Assembly: GCA_039519185.1 (NCBI GenBank)
Contig: CM076854.1
Location: 160,048,666 to 160,112,665, forward strand
Direction of reading: 5' to 3'
Source of the DNA: Astragalus membranaceus
Taxonomy: Eukaryota; Streptophyta; Magnoliopsida; Fabales; Fabaceae
Length of the DNA stretch: 64,000 bases
Below are positions 10,888-21,115 of the stretch, in pieces. The notes below the pieces were generated by a model, which worked only from the letters and a program-made list of their open reading frames with translations, had not been told where the DNA came from and made no database searches. The first letter of the stretch is position 1, and each line of letters starts with the position of its first letter. Made by a program: the position numbers and the translations under genes.

Positions 10888-11547
10888 GCATAACTGTGCA
10901 TACATGCGGTTAGATGCCACTAACCACATATGTGTGTATCTGTGGTTAGTCCAAGATTATTACATAGATCAAATTGGTCTTGTTGTCAATGATAATAGGC
11001 CTTCAGCTGTTTATAGACACAAATGTGCACAACATCGGTTAGATGCGCTTACTACTAAACTGCCTTATAATCACAAAAAACACCTCCAAAAATTTGCGGT
11101 TAGGTAACCACGATTGTGCATACCTGCGGTTAGATGCCACCAACCATATATGTGTGTATCTGTGGTTAGTCCAAGATTATTACATAGATCAAATAGGTCT
11201 TGTTGTCAATGATAATAGGCCTTCAGTTGTTTATAGACACAAATGTGCACAACATCGGTTAGATGCGCTTACTACTAAACTGCCTTATAATCACAAAAAA
11301 CACCTCCAAAAATTTGCGGTTAGGTAACCACGATTGTGCATACCTGCGGTTAGATGCCACCAACCATATATGTGTGTATCAGTGGTTAGTCGAAGATTAT
11401 TACATAGATCAAATAGGTCTTGTTGTCAATGATAATAGGCCTTCAGCTGTTTATAGACACAAATGTGCACAACATCGGTTAGATGCGCTTACTACTAAAC
11501 TGCCTTATAATCACAAAAAACACCTCCAAAAATTTGCGGTTTAGTAA
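10888..11547 (+). repeat. 220-bp tandem repeat, three copies
   Basis: Three nearly identical units have the same phase marker GCGGTTAGATGCCAC at 10906, 11126 and 11346. Each contains two more GGTTAG-type motifs. Because 220 is not a multiple of three, the short open frames seen in each copy restart in different frames and do not suggest a protein. The array lies between the two convergent genes of the Mutator-like element. Confidence 0.9.
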
Positions 11548-13619
11548 CTTGTTTATGAAAACGATTTATTTTTATGCCCATCTCTCTCTTATAATATAAA
11601 TTATAGCAATTTTTGATTACTTGAAAAGAAAAACACGGAGTAACATAAAGTTCAGTAATAAAAAATAGTACATAAAATTCAGTCTACATTGGTTAGTACA
11701 TATTATATTACATGAAATTCAATCTGCATTTTGACTAACCAATTTTTGATTACTGAATTTTTTATTATAGCACTTTTTTAGGAATAGTACATAAAATTCA
11801 GACTGCATTGATTATAGCACGTTTTTGAAAGATTAATAGTATACATTTTCAATGGATTAAGCCAACAATTTTCATCAAAATATCTAAAATCGACAACAAA
11901 ATTTGAACCATCTGTTTAAATGTCGATAATCTTGTCTCAAATCAATGTATCATCCAGATTTGTAATAACGAAATAACACAACACAAAAAACCAATTTTTT
12001 CCAACATTGTCATAGACGGCCTAACTTGCAGTCAGCTTCTGAAGTTCAATTGCCTGTTTGCGTTGCTGTTTCCAAATCAAATGTCTTTTCTCAGAATCAG
12101 ACATCAACCTGATCTTACTCTTGCATGGGTTTTGGCGTTGCCTTATCTTTTTAGCTGGAAAATCTCCTTGCTGATATTCTACAGCTACAAAACAACCACA
12201 ACATACATAAAAATGGCAAAATTCTGCACTTAAAAGAGGAACGAGCATCAGATAAAAAATACCTGGCAAACTTGAACATGATGCACGCGAAGGTTCAATG
12301 GTATCAGACACCGACTGCAGCAACTGCTCAGCCTCTTTAACTCCATTAAGAACATAACGGACAAATACATTATATGCAGCCTCATTATAGCATATACGTG
12401 AACCAGTTCCACAAACTATATCAGAAAGATGCTGATATCTCTCACCAAAATTCGAAAGAGACTTGGTTTCAAGATGTAGCTCATCGGTAATACAACCAAA
12501 AAGCTTCTTATAATCTCTACGCCACCTTTTTTTAATATACATTGGAGGGATGCAATGAAAAAATGGAAGACGCCACGCAGCATGAGCATCCAAAACTCTC
12601 AGTGTGTGTCGGAAAATTAACCTCAGTTCTCAAAAAACCGACAACTACAAGTAACATAACCATTGACCGAATCTAACTTCACAATCTCGGTGTCTACCAG
12701 TTCTTCGTTCTCGGTAAACTGGTTACTCCATCTCTCGACGTGTATAACATCTGTCGTGTCCCGTTTTAGCTCCTCAACAGGCTGCAAAAGGCAATATATT
12801 AATATGACAAGTAACAATAACATTTAACAAAACATAAAGATTAGTAATTACTGAAATTGTGTAAGCTTTGGACGCGTCAAACTCCTTCTGAATTAGCTCA
12901 AACATGGCAGGAGTGAACAACTTAGCTGCATGACACATCAAACCACTGTTGGAATGTCTATTCTCAACAATAGTGTGTTGCATACTAAAATCAGGCATCA
13001 ATTCATTATGACGCAAATCATCGAGGAGATCCTGAAACCTAGACAACAATTGAGATATGGAGTGTTCGGTCTTCAGATAAAAGTGAGCAAAGGCATTAAA
13101 TTGTTCACTGAGCTGTGTGGTCTTCTTCCCAGCTGTGAATGTATTCTTTACCCAAGCAGAAGACCATTGCTTCCTGCTAGTGTAAATAAAGTTTAACCAA
13201 TTCGCGTCAGAATGGTGACCATTATCGAAACATTGGGCAATCATATGGTTCCATGAGTATTCAAACTGTTCCTCGTTATCAACATGCTTTACAAGATGCT
13301 TGAATTCATCAAAACAATTTAGCAGTGGCCCTAGCCCCAAGTTTCTTAGTGGCATTTTGCTTAATGTGCCAAGAACATAAAGCATGGAACACATCTGGGC
13401 AAACCTGACGAACACCGGCAGCAATTGCAGGTGCTTGGTCTGTCATAAAGGTCTCTGGTTTCTTTCCATTCATACATTTCATAAAAGTCTCGAACAACCA
13501 CTTGAATGTTGCGGCAGTTTCATCATAAAGCAACGCGCCACCAAACACGCAAGTACCTTTATCGTGATTAAATCCAACAAAAATACCTAAAATACGTGGA
13601 AATAACAAATTGTCCAAAA

Positions 13620-13700
13620 CCAATAGTTATGTTAGAATAACCACAAATAACCAAACAGACGGTTATTGTTAAATAACCACAACAAAATACATTAAAGGTT
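13620..13700 (-). repeat. GGTTA-motif cluster in transposase intron
   Basis: Several TGTGGTTA and TAACC motifs on the minus strand match the subterminal units of the same element, placing them in the large intron of the transposase gene as well. Confidence 0.45.
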
Positions 13701-13737
13701 AGTCTAGTGATTAAACAAACTAAGCAACAAAATGTTA

Positions 13738-14036
13738 CTCCCTCCGTTTCACAATACTTGTCACTTTTTAGGAAATTTTTTGTTTCATTTTAGTTGTCAC
13801 TTTGATAGTTTAAGTATATGTTATGACTACTATACCCTAATTTTCATTTATTTTATTGCACAGATTCCATGAATCTACTAATAAATACTTGAAAATTTTA
13901 AAATGCTATTAAAGGCAAAAAGAAGAATGGAACGTCAGGTGGGCATAAAAATGTTATTCATAGTTTCTTTTACCGTAAATTAACAAGAGGCCAATAAGAA
14001 GGTAGTTACAGCCTTGTTTATAAAAAAAAAAGAACA
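13738..14036 (+). mobile_element. Stowaway-like end inside a transposase intron
   Basis: The sequence TACTCCCTCCGTTTCACAAT is the hallmark left end of Stowaway-type MITEs. The expected inverse right end was not found, so the insertion is truncated or strongly decayed and its right border is a guess. It lies in the intron between the two largest transposase exons. Confidence 0.4.
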
Positions 14037-15227
14037 ATAGCATCCTATTATAACATCACTGTACCAAAAAGCTAAACGTTTAGCATCATGACACTTTCTT
14101 CCAGATTGTTAAATATAGAGAGAGGTTAAATTATTATAGTAAAAAACTGAACATTATTACTAGTTAATAAACAACATACCGAGGGGCCGATAGTCTTTGT
14201 TGGTTCTGTATGTTGTGTCAAAGCTGACAAAATCACCAAAAAGAGCATAATCAGCACGCATAACAGAATCAGCCCAGAATATTGAACAGTTTGCCTCGTA
14301 TTCATCGACTTGAATGTCGTAGTAAAAACCAGGTCTTCCCAATGTTTGATGCCTGAACCACGCTTGCAACACAGTAGCCTCTCCAGGTTGCAATGCATTC
14401 GCCTTGGTAAGAAACGAGTGATTCTTCAAATCATTGCGCAGAAAACCAAGTTTCTTAACACCACCAGCAACCCGGGACATAGAGTCGTATGTAGCCCTTT
14501 GTGATATCCCAGATGCCAAATGGTTTTGTATAACAAGTTTCTGCTGTTCCGTGATAATTCTATTTGATGGTAGGAAGTGTCTCTTGTCAGCATCAATCAA
14601 TGGATGCTTGTGAACATCGTTCCACATGGTAATAACATACCCGCCCTTATCAACATGCATCTTAAGCTTCATTGCCGCACAACAACCTGTCCTAGTATCT
14701 TTGCGTTTATGCAAATCAGTCATTGGAACCTCCTTTTGGACCATCTTGAAACCTTGTTTATGGCACATCATATTCAAATAAATAGGGAGCTCAGTCTTTC
14801 TATTCTTGCTATCACGCCACACATTCGCTTTCTTGATTGTGAAACCCGAGGACTTGGCATAAGAGCTATAAAAATCATATGCTTCTGGCTCTATGCGGAA
14901 AACAAGACCTTTCCAAGATTTAACATTCGAAGGATGATGATTAACTCCTGTCAAACAAATTAATAAATATCAATATCTAACAAACAAAAACATAAAAAAA
15001 TTATATAATAAAAAATCATCGTGCAACCTGCATCCACATCATCATCGAATTTGTCGTCGCCACATCCCACATTTGTATCTGGATGCAACATAACACTAGA
15101 AAGCTCATCGATACCAAGCACATTCGAATCTGAAAAAATATAGTGATTTTACACATATGAGTATCCCACACAAAACCATGTCCATCTCACAATACAAATA
15201 AATTATAAAGTATTCAAATTATAGAAA

Positions 15228-15540
15228 ATGCAATTAGTAATACTTTGTACATCTGAGACAATCATGTCGGTTTGATTTTCATCCTGACCTTGACAACCCT
15301 ACTGCAACAACAAAAACAAAAACCACCACGTAAGTACAGAACATTGGTTAGTTTTGTCAAGTCGTAGAAAATAGGAAATTGGTCGTTATACATGTTACTA
15401 AATTATTCAAATTAAATAAAATGCAATCAATACTACTTTAAGCACCTGAAACAATCATGTCGGTTTGATTTTCATCCTGACCCTGACAACCTTGGACTGC
15501 AACAACAAAATCAAAAACCACCACATAAGTACGGAACATT
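15228..15540 (-). repeat. 193-bp tandem duplication containing a transposase exon
   Basis: The exon block carrying CATGTCGGTTTGATTTTCAT occurs at 15263 and 15456. The upstream copy (15446-15496) has an intact acceptor and a CAG|GTGCTT donor and fits the reading phase on both sides. In the other copy the donor reads CAG|ATGTAC and the first bases no longer fit, so it appears to be a dead duplicate exon. Confidence 0.65.
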
Positions 15541-15670
15541 GGTTAGTCATGTCTAACCACAGAGTAACATAACTTCGGATAGTCGACTACTAGTCACTGA
15601 ATCTAAGAATTTTGGATAGTTAATTGGTTCTAACCACCTAATTACAGAACCTTGGTTATTCATCAAAAAT
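15330..15670 (-). repeat. Subterminal GGTTAG/CTAACC units (right side, inverted)
   Basis: On the minus strand this region reads TGTGGTTAGACATGACTAAC followed by CAATGTTCCGTA, like the left-side units on the plus strand. The two ends of the element thus carry the same units in mirror orientation. Confidence 0.55.
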
Positions 15671-16239
15671 ATGAAATTGGTCGTTATAAATGTTACTACA
15701 AAATGTTGAATCACAAAAAAATGATGACAGCGCTCTGCCATATTAAGAGTACATACAGATTACCAATGAAAAAGAAAAGACTTACGAGCAAGTAACCGTG
15801 AAAAAATGAGTTTAGTCTCATGTTCATCAACTGCATAATGAGACATCAATGGCGTAAAGGAATAGCGTGCGTCAATAGCGTGATGTAATGGCGTGCGAAG
15901 AAGAGTGTGGAATAGATAATAAGAACCTGAAGAAGAAGAACGTGAAAGAAAAAATCATGGAAGAGACAGAAGAAGAGTGTAAAAGACGAGCGTAAAAGAA
16001 AGAGGAAATGTGGAAGAGAAAATCGTGGAAAAAAATATGATTTGTTATTGTAACGGTCCCTAAAAAATGCATGATTTAATGGTTCATTTAATTTAATTAA
16101 AACAAAAAAATTACTGTGACAAAAATGCTCTTATTCAATACTACCCATTAGATTAAATTTCATTGAAATTTTGAGAATCCAATGGCTAGTATTTATTTAG
16201 TATAAATTACTAAGCAAAAGCTTAGTATCATAAGTCATA

Positions 16240-17107
16240 GCCAAAATGAGTAGTGTATAGCTTTCACTTTTTTACTCGTTTTTATCTTTACTTATTTTCT
16301 TAAATTCATTTTTCGTCCTTATTTTAGATTTTGTTATGATTACACAATTTAATCATCAATTAAGTATGTCTTGTTATTTTATATTTATCAACATCATTTT
16401 ATATTTATATTTAACTGCTAATATTATCAAATACAAACAGAGCCTTTAGTTGAGTTGTTTTTTTTTTTTTCATTATTTACATTTTCTCAGAGTTTCTAGT
16501 TTTGCTGTCCACCTATATTCAATGTAATTCATATATTCAATAATTCATAGATGAGTGAATAGATTTATTGTGAAGTTGTACTTAACAATCTATCAACGTT
16601 CTATCAACGTGATGAAGATATCGTTAAAGGGAAATGTTTTTATCAACAAAAACAAAATAATACAATCTAAACATTATTTGGCATGCGTACTTCTCATTAT
16701 CGGCTATTGCAAGTCAGCAAGTCGAGAGCTATACCATCTTCCTCAGGTAGTTTCTCATATCCAATTCCACCCTCCTATAGACATCTGAACATTCTTGTTC
16801 TGGGCCCATCTTCAAGATTCAATAAATAACTGAGACACAATGTCATCGCAAAAGTAAAACAATTTCCTAATATATTCATATGATTTACCTTATCTTTTCT
16901 GTCGTTGAAATAACTAAGGAAATAACTATGTATAAAATTTTACAGTTTACAAATTTGTGCTATCTTCGCCAAATCCTTTTATTTTTGCTTGTTCTTTCAC
17001 ATTTACTCGCTAGAAAAAGAAGAGTTAGGGTTATTCTTTAAGGCGTGAGAAGTGAAAGTAAAGAAAAGAGAGCAATAGTGTAAGGGATCAACACAAACAA
17101 TAAGTCA
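16240..17107. other. AT-rich non-genic stretch between two transposons
   Basis: No gene, RNA gene or transposon end was recognised between the end of the large Mutator-like element and the first copy of the next element's target duplication. Confidence 0.5.
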
Positions 17108-17487
17108 GAAATATACGGCTTAAATATATGTCACCCCCTGCAAATATGCTCATTATTTATTTACCCACCGTAAAAAAAAACTTTTAAAAAATACCTTGCA
17201 AATATTAAGTGTTTATAGTTACCCACCTCTATTAACTTTTATGTTAAAAAAACTGAGGTGGCAAACAGAGATGACGTCAGCAATGACGTCACTGCCACGT
17301 GTTACCATATTATTGGACATTGGTGCCACGTGGCACTGACACGCCACGTCAACACCCTATGTCATCATGGCCACGTGGCACTGACATGTGCCACGTCAGC
17401 AACCAATCGATGACTGCCACATGGCGCTGTCATGGCAATGTGGAATATTGTGTGTTACTAAAAAAATCAACATTTTTGACTAAAATA

Positions 17488-17544
17488 GGATTTGAACTTG
17501 CACCCTTTAACTGGAATGCGCTGCTGCCACTTACCACTGAACCA
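17488..17544 (-). promoter_or_regulatory. tRNA-like A and B boxes in the left inverted repeat
   Basis: On the minus strand TGGTTCAGTGG (complement of 17534-17544) fits the RNA polymerase III A box and AGTTCAAATCC (complement of 17488-17498) fits the B box, at tRNA-like spacing. No full cloverleaf was found. It points outward from the element, mirroring the right-hand copy. Confidence 0.45.
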
Positions 17545-17554
17545 GTTGATTATT

Positions 17555-18733
17555 GGCTTAAATACAGTTTTGGTCCCCCTATTTTGACCAATCCACGATT
17601 TTGGTCCCTAAACTTTTAATTTGACGATTTTGGTCCCCCTATTTTCCCAATTTGAAAAATCAAGGTCCCCCACCCCAATTTTGACTCAGTTTGACTGACT
17701 AATCCTACGTGGCAGCCCACGTGGACTGCCACGTAGGCACACCCCCACCCCCCCCACCCCACCCCCCACCCCCCCCACCCACCTACCCACCCCCCACCCC
17801 ACCTTCTTCTTCCTCATGACCCTCTTCCCCTCCCCCCTCCCCTCACCACCGATTCCCTCTTCCCCTCCCCCCTCCACTGTTCCCCTCCCCCATCCCCTCA
17901 CCACTGATTCCCTCGTCCCCTCCCCCCCTCCACTGTTTCCCTCCCCTTCGCACCTCCCCCCTCCCCTTCGCCCCCCTCCCCTTCGCACCTCCCCCTCCCC
18001 TTCGCCTCTCCTCCCCTTCGCACCTCCCCCTCCCCTTCGCCTCTCCTCCCCTTCGCACCTCCCCCTCCCCTTCGCCTCTCCTCCCCTTCGCCCCTCCTCC
18101 CCTTCGCACCCCCTCCCCTTCGCACCTCCCCCTCCCCTTCGCACCCCCTCCCCTTCGCACCTCCCCCTCCCCTTCGCACCCCCTCCCCTTCGCCTCTCCT
18201 CCCCTTCGCCCCTCCTCCCCTTCGCACCCCCTCCCCTTCGCACCCCCTCCCCTTCGCACCTCTCCCCTCCCCCTCGCTTTCCCTCTCTCTCGCTCACCAT
18301 CGCTCTCTCTCGCTCACCGTCGCTCCGTCGCTCTCTCTCGCTCACCGTCGCTCTCTCTGCGTCTCTCTCTCTCGCAGATCCGGTGAAGGGGAAGGGGAAG
18401 GGGGGGTTCACGGTGGGGGTGGGGATCGGTGGTGGGGGGGTTGGGGTGGGGTGGGTGGGTCGGTGGTGGGGGGGTTGGGGTGGGGAAGACAAACAGTGGA
18501 GGGGTGGGTGGGGTGGGGCGGTGGGTGGGGGGGTGGGGTGGGGGGGTGTGCCTACGTGGCAGTCCACGTGGGCTGCCACGTAGGATAAGTCAGTCAAACT
18601 AAGTCAAAATTGGGGTGGGGGACCTTGATTTTTCAAATTGGGAAAATAGGGGGACCAAAATCGTCAAATTAAAAGTTTAGGGACCAAAATCGTGGATTGG
18701 TCAAAATAGGGGGACCAAAACTGTATTTAAGCC
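17555..18733. mobile_element. Nested Mutator-type element with 9-bp target duplication
   Basis: The ends GGCTTAAATACAGTTTTGG and its inverse bound a 1.18-kb element inserted into the left arm of the surrounding element. A perfect direct repeat TTGATTATT flanks it (17546-17554 and 18734-18742). The arms continue through a CCACGTAGG/CCTACGTGG block and on into C-rich (17740-17805) and G-rich (18400-18550) runs. The interior is a simple-sequence minisatellite. Confidence 0.88.
17740..18550. repeat. Strand-asymmetric C-rich minisatellite with G-quadruplex-prone flank
   Basis: From about 17930 to 18260 irregular 18-27-bp units built on CCCCTTCGCACCTCC and CCCCTTCGCCTCTCC repeat many times. Before it lie long C runs and after it (18390-18545) many GGGG runs, so each strand has long G-tract sets. 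Both strands have open frames of 250-300 codons made only of repeats. Confidence 0.85.
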
Positions 18734-19499
18734 TTGATTATTTGAGAATAGAAGGCCAACGAAAGATATGTATTACATAACTTTGAATCTCTTCATCTTC
18801 TCCATATCATCATCATCTTCAACCTCTGAAAACGAGAACCAAAACCACCATCATCACAGATTCATCTTCTTCATTTCTTCATAAACGAACTCTAATTTTA
18901 ATCACAGATTCATCAGTATTCATCTTCCATAATCAAAATTTAAATCCACAAACGAAATCAAAATTAATTAAAATCGAAACCCATAACCAAAATCAAAACC
19001 CAGAGACAAATTTGATGTTACCCAGAACTTTTAGTTCTTCAGATTAATAAAAAACGAAACCCATAACCAAAATCGAAACCCATGTTTTCAGATTTTCGTA
19101 TACAACTTTTCGTTAACAAATTTCGTTTACAGATTTCGTTGGTTGGTTTTCGCAGATTTTCGTTCTCAGATCTGTTATTCATGGTTGATTTTTGTATACA
19201 ACTCCCCGTTAACAAATTTCGTTCTCAGATCTGTTATTCATGGTTTCGATTTTTGCAATTGTTCTTAAAATCGTTCAACAACAACAAACGAACAAATTCG
19301 TTCAACACAAACATATGTACAAATTTCGATTTGGAAAACGAAAATCAATCTACAACGATAGTCTGTAACAAAAACGAAAATCGATCAGCCATTGTTGTGT
19401 TTTTGGTTGCAGATCTGATGAATATGAAGATCTGATCAAAAGAATGCCTTTTTATATAATATATATTCTTTGCTGGCAGAAGAATCACAAATTCGCATT

Positions 19500-19551
19500 T
19501 GGCTTAGTGGTAATATTGGGATTGAATCACTCAGGTCACAGGATCGAGACC
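19500..19551 (+). promoter_or_regulatory. tRNA-like A and B boxes in the right inverted repeat
   Basis: TGGCTTAGTGG (19500-19510) fits the RNA polymerase III A-box consensus and GGATCGAGACC (19541-19551) fits the B box with one or two mismatches. This is the mirror copy of the left-arm pair. Whether it drives transcription is unknown. Confidence 0.45.
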
Positions 19552-19930
19552 CATCTAGGCTAAAATTGACATTTTTTTAGTAACACATTATGCTCCACAT
19601 TGCTAAGTGAGTGCCACGTGGCAGTCATCCATTGGTTGCTGACGTGGCACATGTCAGTGCCACGTGGCCATGATGACAAAGGGTGTTGACGTGGAGTGTC
19701 AGTGCCACGTGACACCAATGTCCAATAATATGGTGACACGTGGCAGTGATGTCATTACTAACGTCTTCTCCGTTTGCCACCTCAGTTTTTTTAACAAAAA
19801 AGTTAACAGAGGGGGTAACTATAAACACTTAATATTTGCAAGGTATTTTTTAAAAGTTTTTTTTACAGGGGGGTAAATGGATAATGAGCATATTTGCAGG
19901 GGGGTAACATATATTTAAGCCGAAATATAC

Positions 19931-20434
19931 AGATAGATTAGAGTCTGAGTGAAAGGAAGAAAGAAACAAAGTAAAACTACAAGAGTGTTGAGTATTCACC
20001 TTCGTTTAGGTCTTTGTTTCCATCGTTGTTCAAGTACCACAATCATCAAAACAGAAGAGAATATTAGGGTTTGAAGTACAAGAGAGACAAAACAAAAGAA
20101 ATAGAAAGAGAGAGTTCAATTTGATTGAGTCTTCTGCTTCATTTTGCCTTCTATTTCAGTCACCACTAACTTGCAGAAATCAAGCACAAATCAAAACCTA
20201 GCAGAGAAAAAAGGAAGAAACAGAGAGAGGGTAGAAGAAGAAAGAGAAGAGCGTACCCTAGCTTTCATTCTGAGTGAGAGAGCGAGAGTTTTGTTGTTTC
20301 TACCGGGTCAATAAACGGGTTAAGTTGGCTCCACGTGTTTTACTGTTTAGTTGTGGGTTTGGGTTCTGCATTTACCCACTTGCTATTCGGGTGTTTGGAG
20401 AGCTGGGCTGTTTTGTGTGTTTTGCAAACTGGGT
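19931..20434. other. Non-genic stretch
   Basis: Purine-rich stretches (AGAGAGAG-type) occur around 20090-20280. No gene was recognised. Confidence 0.4.
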
Positions 20435-20800
20435 TCAGTGACTAGGCCTAAAGAATCTACTAATTACACCTCTTGGGATTGCTAATTCAATCCCAACGAA
20501 ATCGAACGGTTTCGCATGGAAGGTTGCATGTTCATCAATTAGAGAAAGGATAGAGTCCCTAATCGGAACGTAGATTGGTTCATTACAGGAAAACTCGAGC
20601 CCTTCTAATTCAATCCCAACGAAATCGATCGGTTTTGCGTGGAAGGTTGCATGTTCATCAATTAGAGAAAGCATAGAGTCACTAACCGGAACATAGATCG
20701 GTTCATTATAGGAAGACTCGAGCCCTTCTAGCCTTTCACAGGAGACCAATATTGGTCTAGATAATCTCGCAGTTTGTCCATCGGAGGTTGAGACATATAG
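20435..20800 (-). pseudogene. Open frame with a 41-residue tandem duplication, unknown
   Basis: The minus-strand frame contains two copies of a 41-residue unit with NEPIYVP, DSMLSLIDEHATFHAKP and DFVGIE, matching a 123-bp DNA duplication. Because 123 is divisible by three the frame is kept. No start, domain or homologue was recognised. An upstream frame reading MSQPPMDKLRDYL is out of phase. It may be part of the CACTA element whose end lies at 21115. Confidence 0.3.
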
Positions 20801-20869
20801 GAAGAGATTTAGTTAGAGAGAAAGAAGAAAAGAGAAATGGGAGGGTGTGTTTCGGGTTTGAGAACTTAA

Positions 20870-21115
20870 ATTAAAGTTAGCGACGGATTTTAAGCCTTTA
20901 GCAGCGGATTTTAAGATCTGCTTTATTAGCAACGGCCTGGTCTGTCGCAAAGCCTAACGGTTACATTTACTTTTATAGCGACGGCCAGATCCGTTGCTAA
21001 TTCCCTTAGTACTCAATTCAAAATCCCTCTCCTCAATTTCATCGCTATTTTCTGTCGCTACCATATTTTTACCCGCGGCCTTCATTTCCGTCGCTAATAA
21101 GTTTTTTTTGTAGTG
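20870..21115. mobile_element. CACTA element terminus (right end only)
   Basis: The block ends CTAATAAGTTTTTTTTGTAG followed by TG, the inverse of a CACTACAAAAAA start. Inward it carries repeated AGCGACGG and TTGCTAA subterminal motifs, typical of CACTA elements. No matching left end was found upstream, so it is a truncated copy or a solo end. Confidence 0.7.

Larger units (their letters stand above)
12021..15846 (-). pseudogene. FAR1-domain MULE transposase, frameshifted
   Basis: Proposed exons from the start: 15786-15846 (begins MSHYAVDEHETK), 15446-15496, 15028-15129, 14180-14947, 12852-13586, 12263-12781, 12021-12184, all with GT-AG borders and matching phases. The N-terminus has a FAR1 DNA-binding zinc finger (SSYAKSSGFTIKKANVWRD, GCCAAMKLKM, HKHPL). 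The MULE domain shows the acidic triad in SFDTTYR, FMTDQAP and TTQLSEQFNAF plus CSWHIKQN. Near the end is a SWIM finger, CSCRFF. Two single-base changes break it: an extra base in the A run (plus strand) at 13311-13314, and a missing base near 12625 inside the SWIM finger, where the third Cys also reads Phe. Such proteins cut and paste Mutator elements; FHY3/FAR1 transcription factors descend from them. This copy cannot make a full protein. Confidence 0.85.
6015..16239. mobile_element. 10.2-kb Mutator-like element with FAR1-type transposase and Ulp1 gene
   Basis: The left end (6015-6050, TATGACTTATGGTACTAA...) and right end (16206-16239) are inverted repeats of about 35 bp with a few mismatches. 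Between them lie a plus-strand Ulp1-like protease gene (6937-9958) and a minus-strand FAR1-domain MULE transposase (12021-15846), convergently arranged. Mutator-like elements that carry an Ulp1 gene are known in Arabidopsis (Kaonashi) and Cucumis (CUMULE). No 9-bp target duplication could be seen at these ends, so the exact borders are uncertain. The transposase has two frameshifts, so this copy is probably not autonomous. Confidence 0.65.
17117..19921. mobile_element. Mutator-type non-autonomous element, long inverted repeats, 9-bp target duplication
   Basis: The ends GGCTTAAATATATGT... and ...ACATATATTTAAGCC are inverted repeats extending roughly 350-430 bp inward. They include a run of GCCACGTGGCA-like palindromes. 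The element is flanked by a perfect direct repeat GAAATATAC (17108-17116 and 19922-19930), the 9-bp signature of the Mutator superfamily. It codes for nothing recognisable; the interior 18743-19440 is a low-complexity A- and C-rich stretch. A second element of the same type is inserted in its left arm. Confidence 0.85.

Noticed and set aside
10856..11544. Repeated 83-94-codon frames
   Set aside because: They arise from three copies of a 220-bp repeat, shift frame from copy to copy and have no recognisable motif.
16872..17107. Left end of the truncated CACTA element that ends at 21115
   Set aside because: I looked for a CACTACAA start upstream and found none, so the element is reported as a single end.
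17686..18597. Open frames of about 255-303 codons on both strands
   Set aside because: They are simple-sequence translations (proline/serine-rich or arginine/glycine-rich) of a minisatellite inside a transposon, open in several frames at once.
19500..19551. A complete tRNA gene
   Set aside because: A and B box-like motifs are present but acceptor and anticodon stems do not pair, so it is reported only as a tRNA-like promoter motif.
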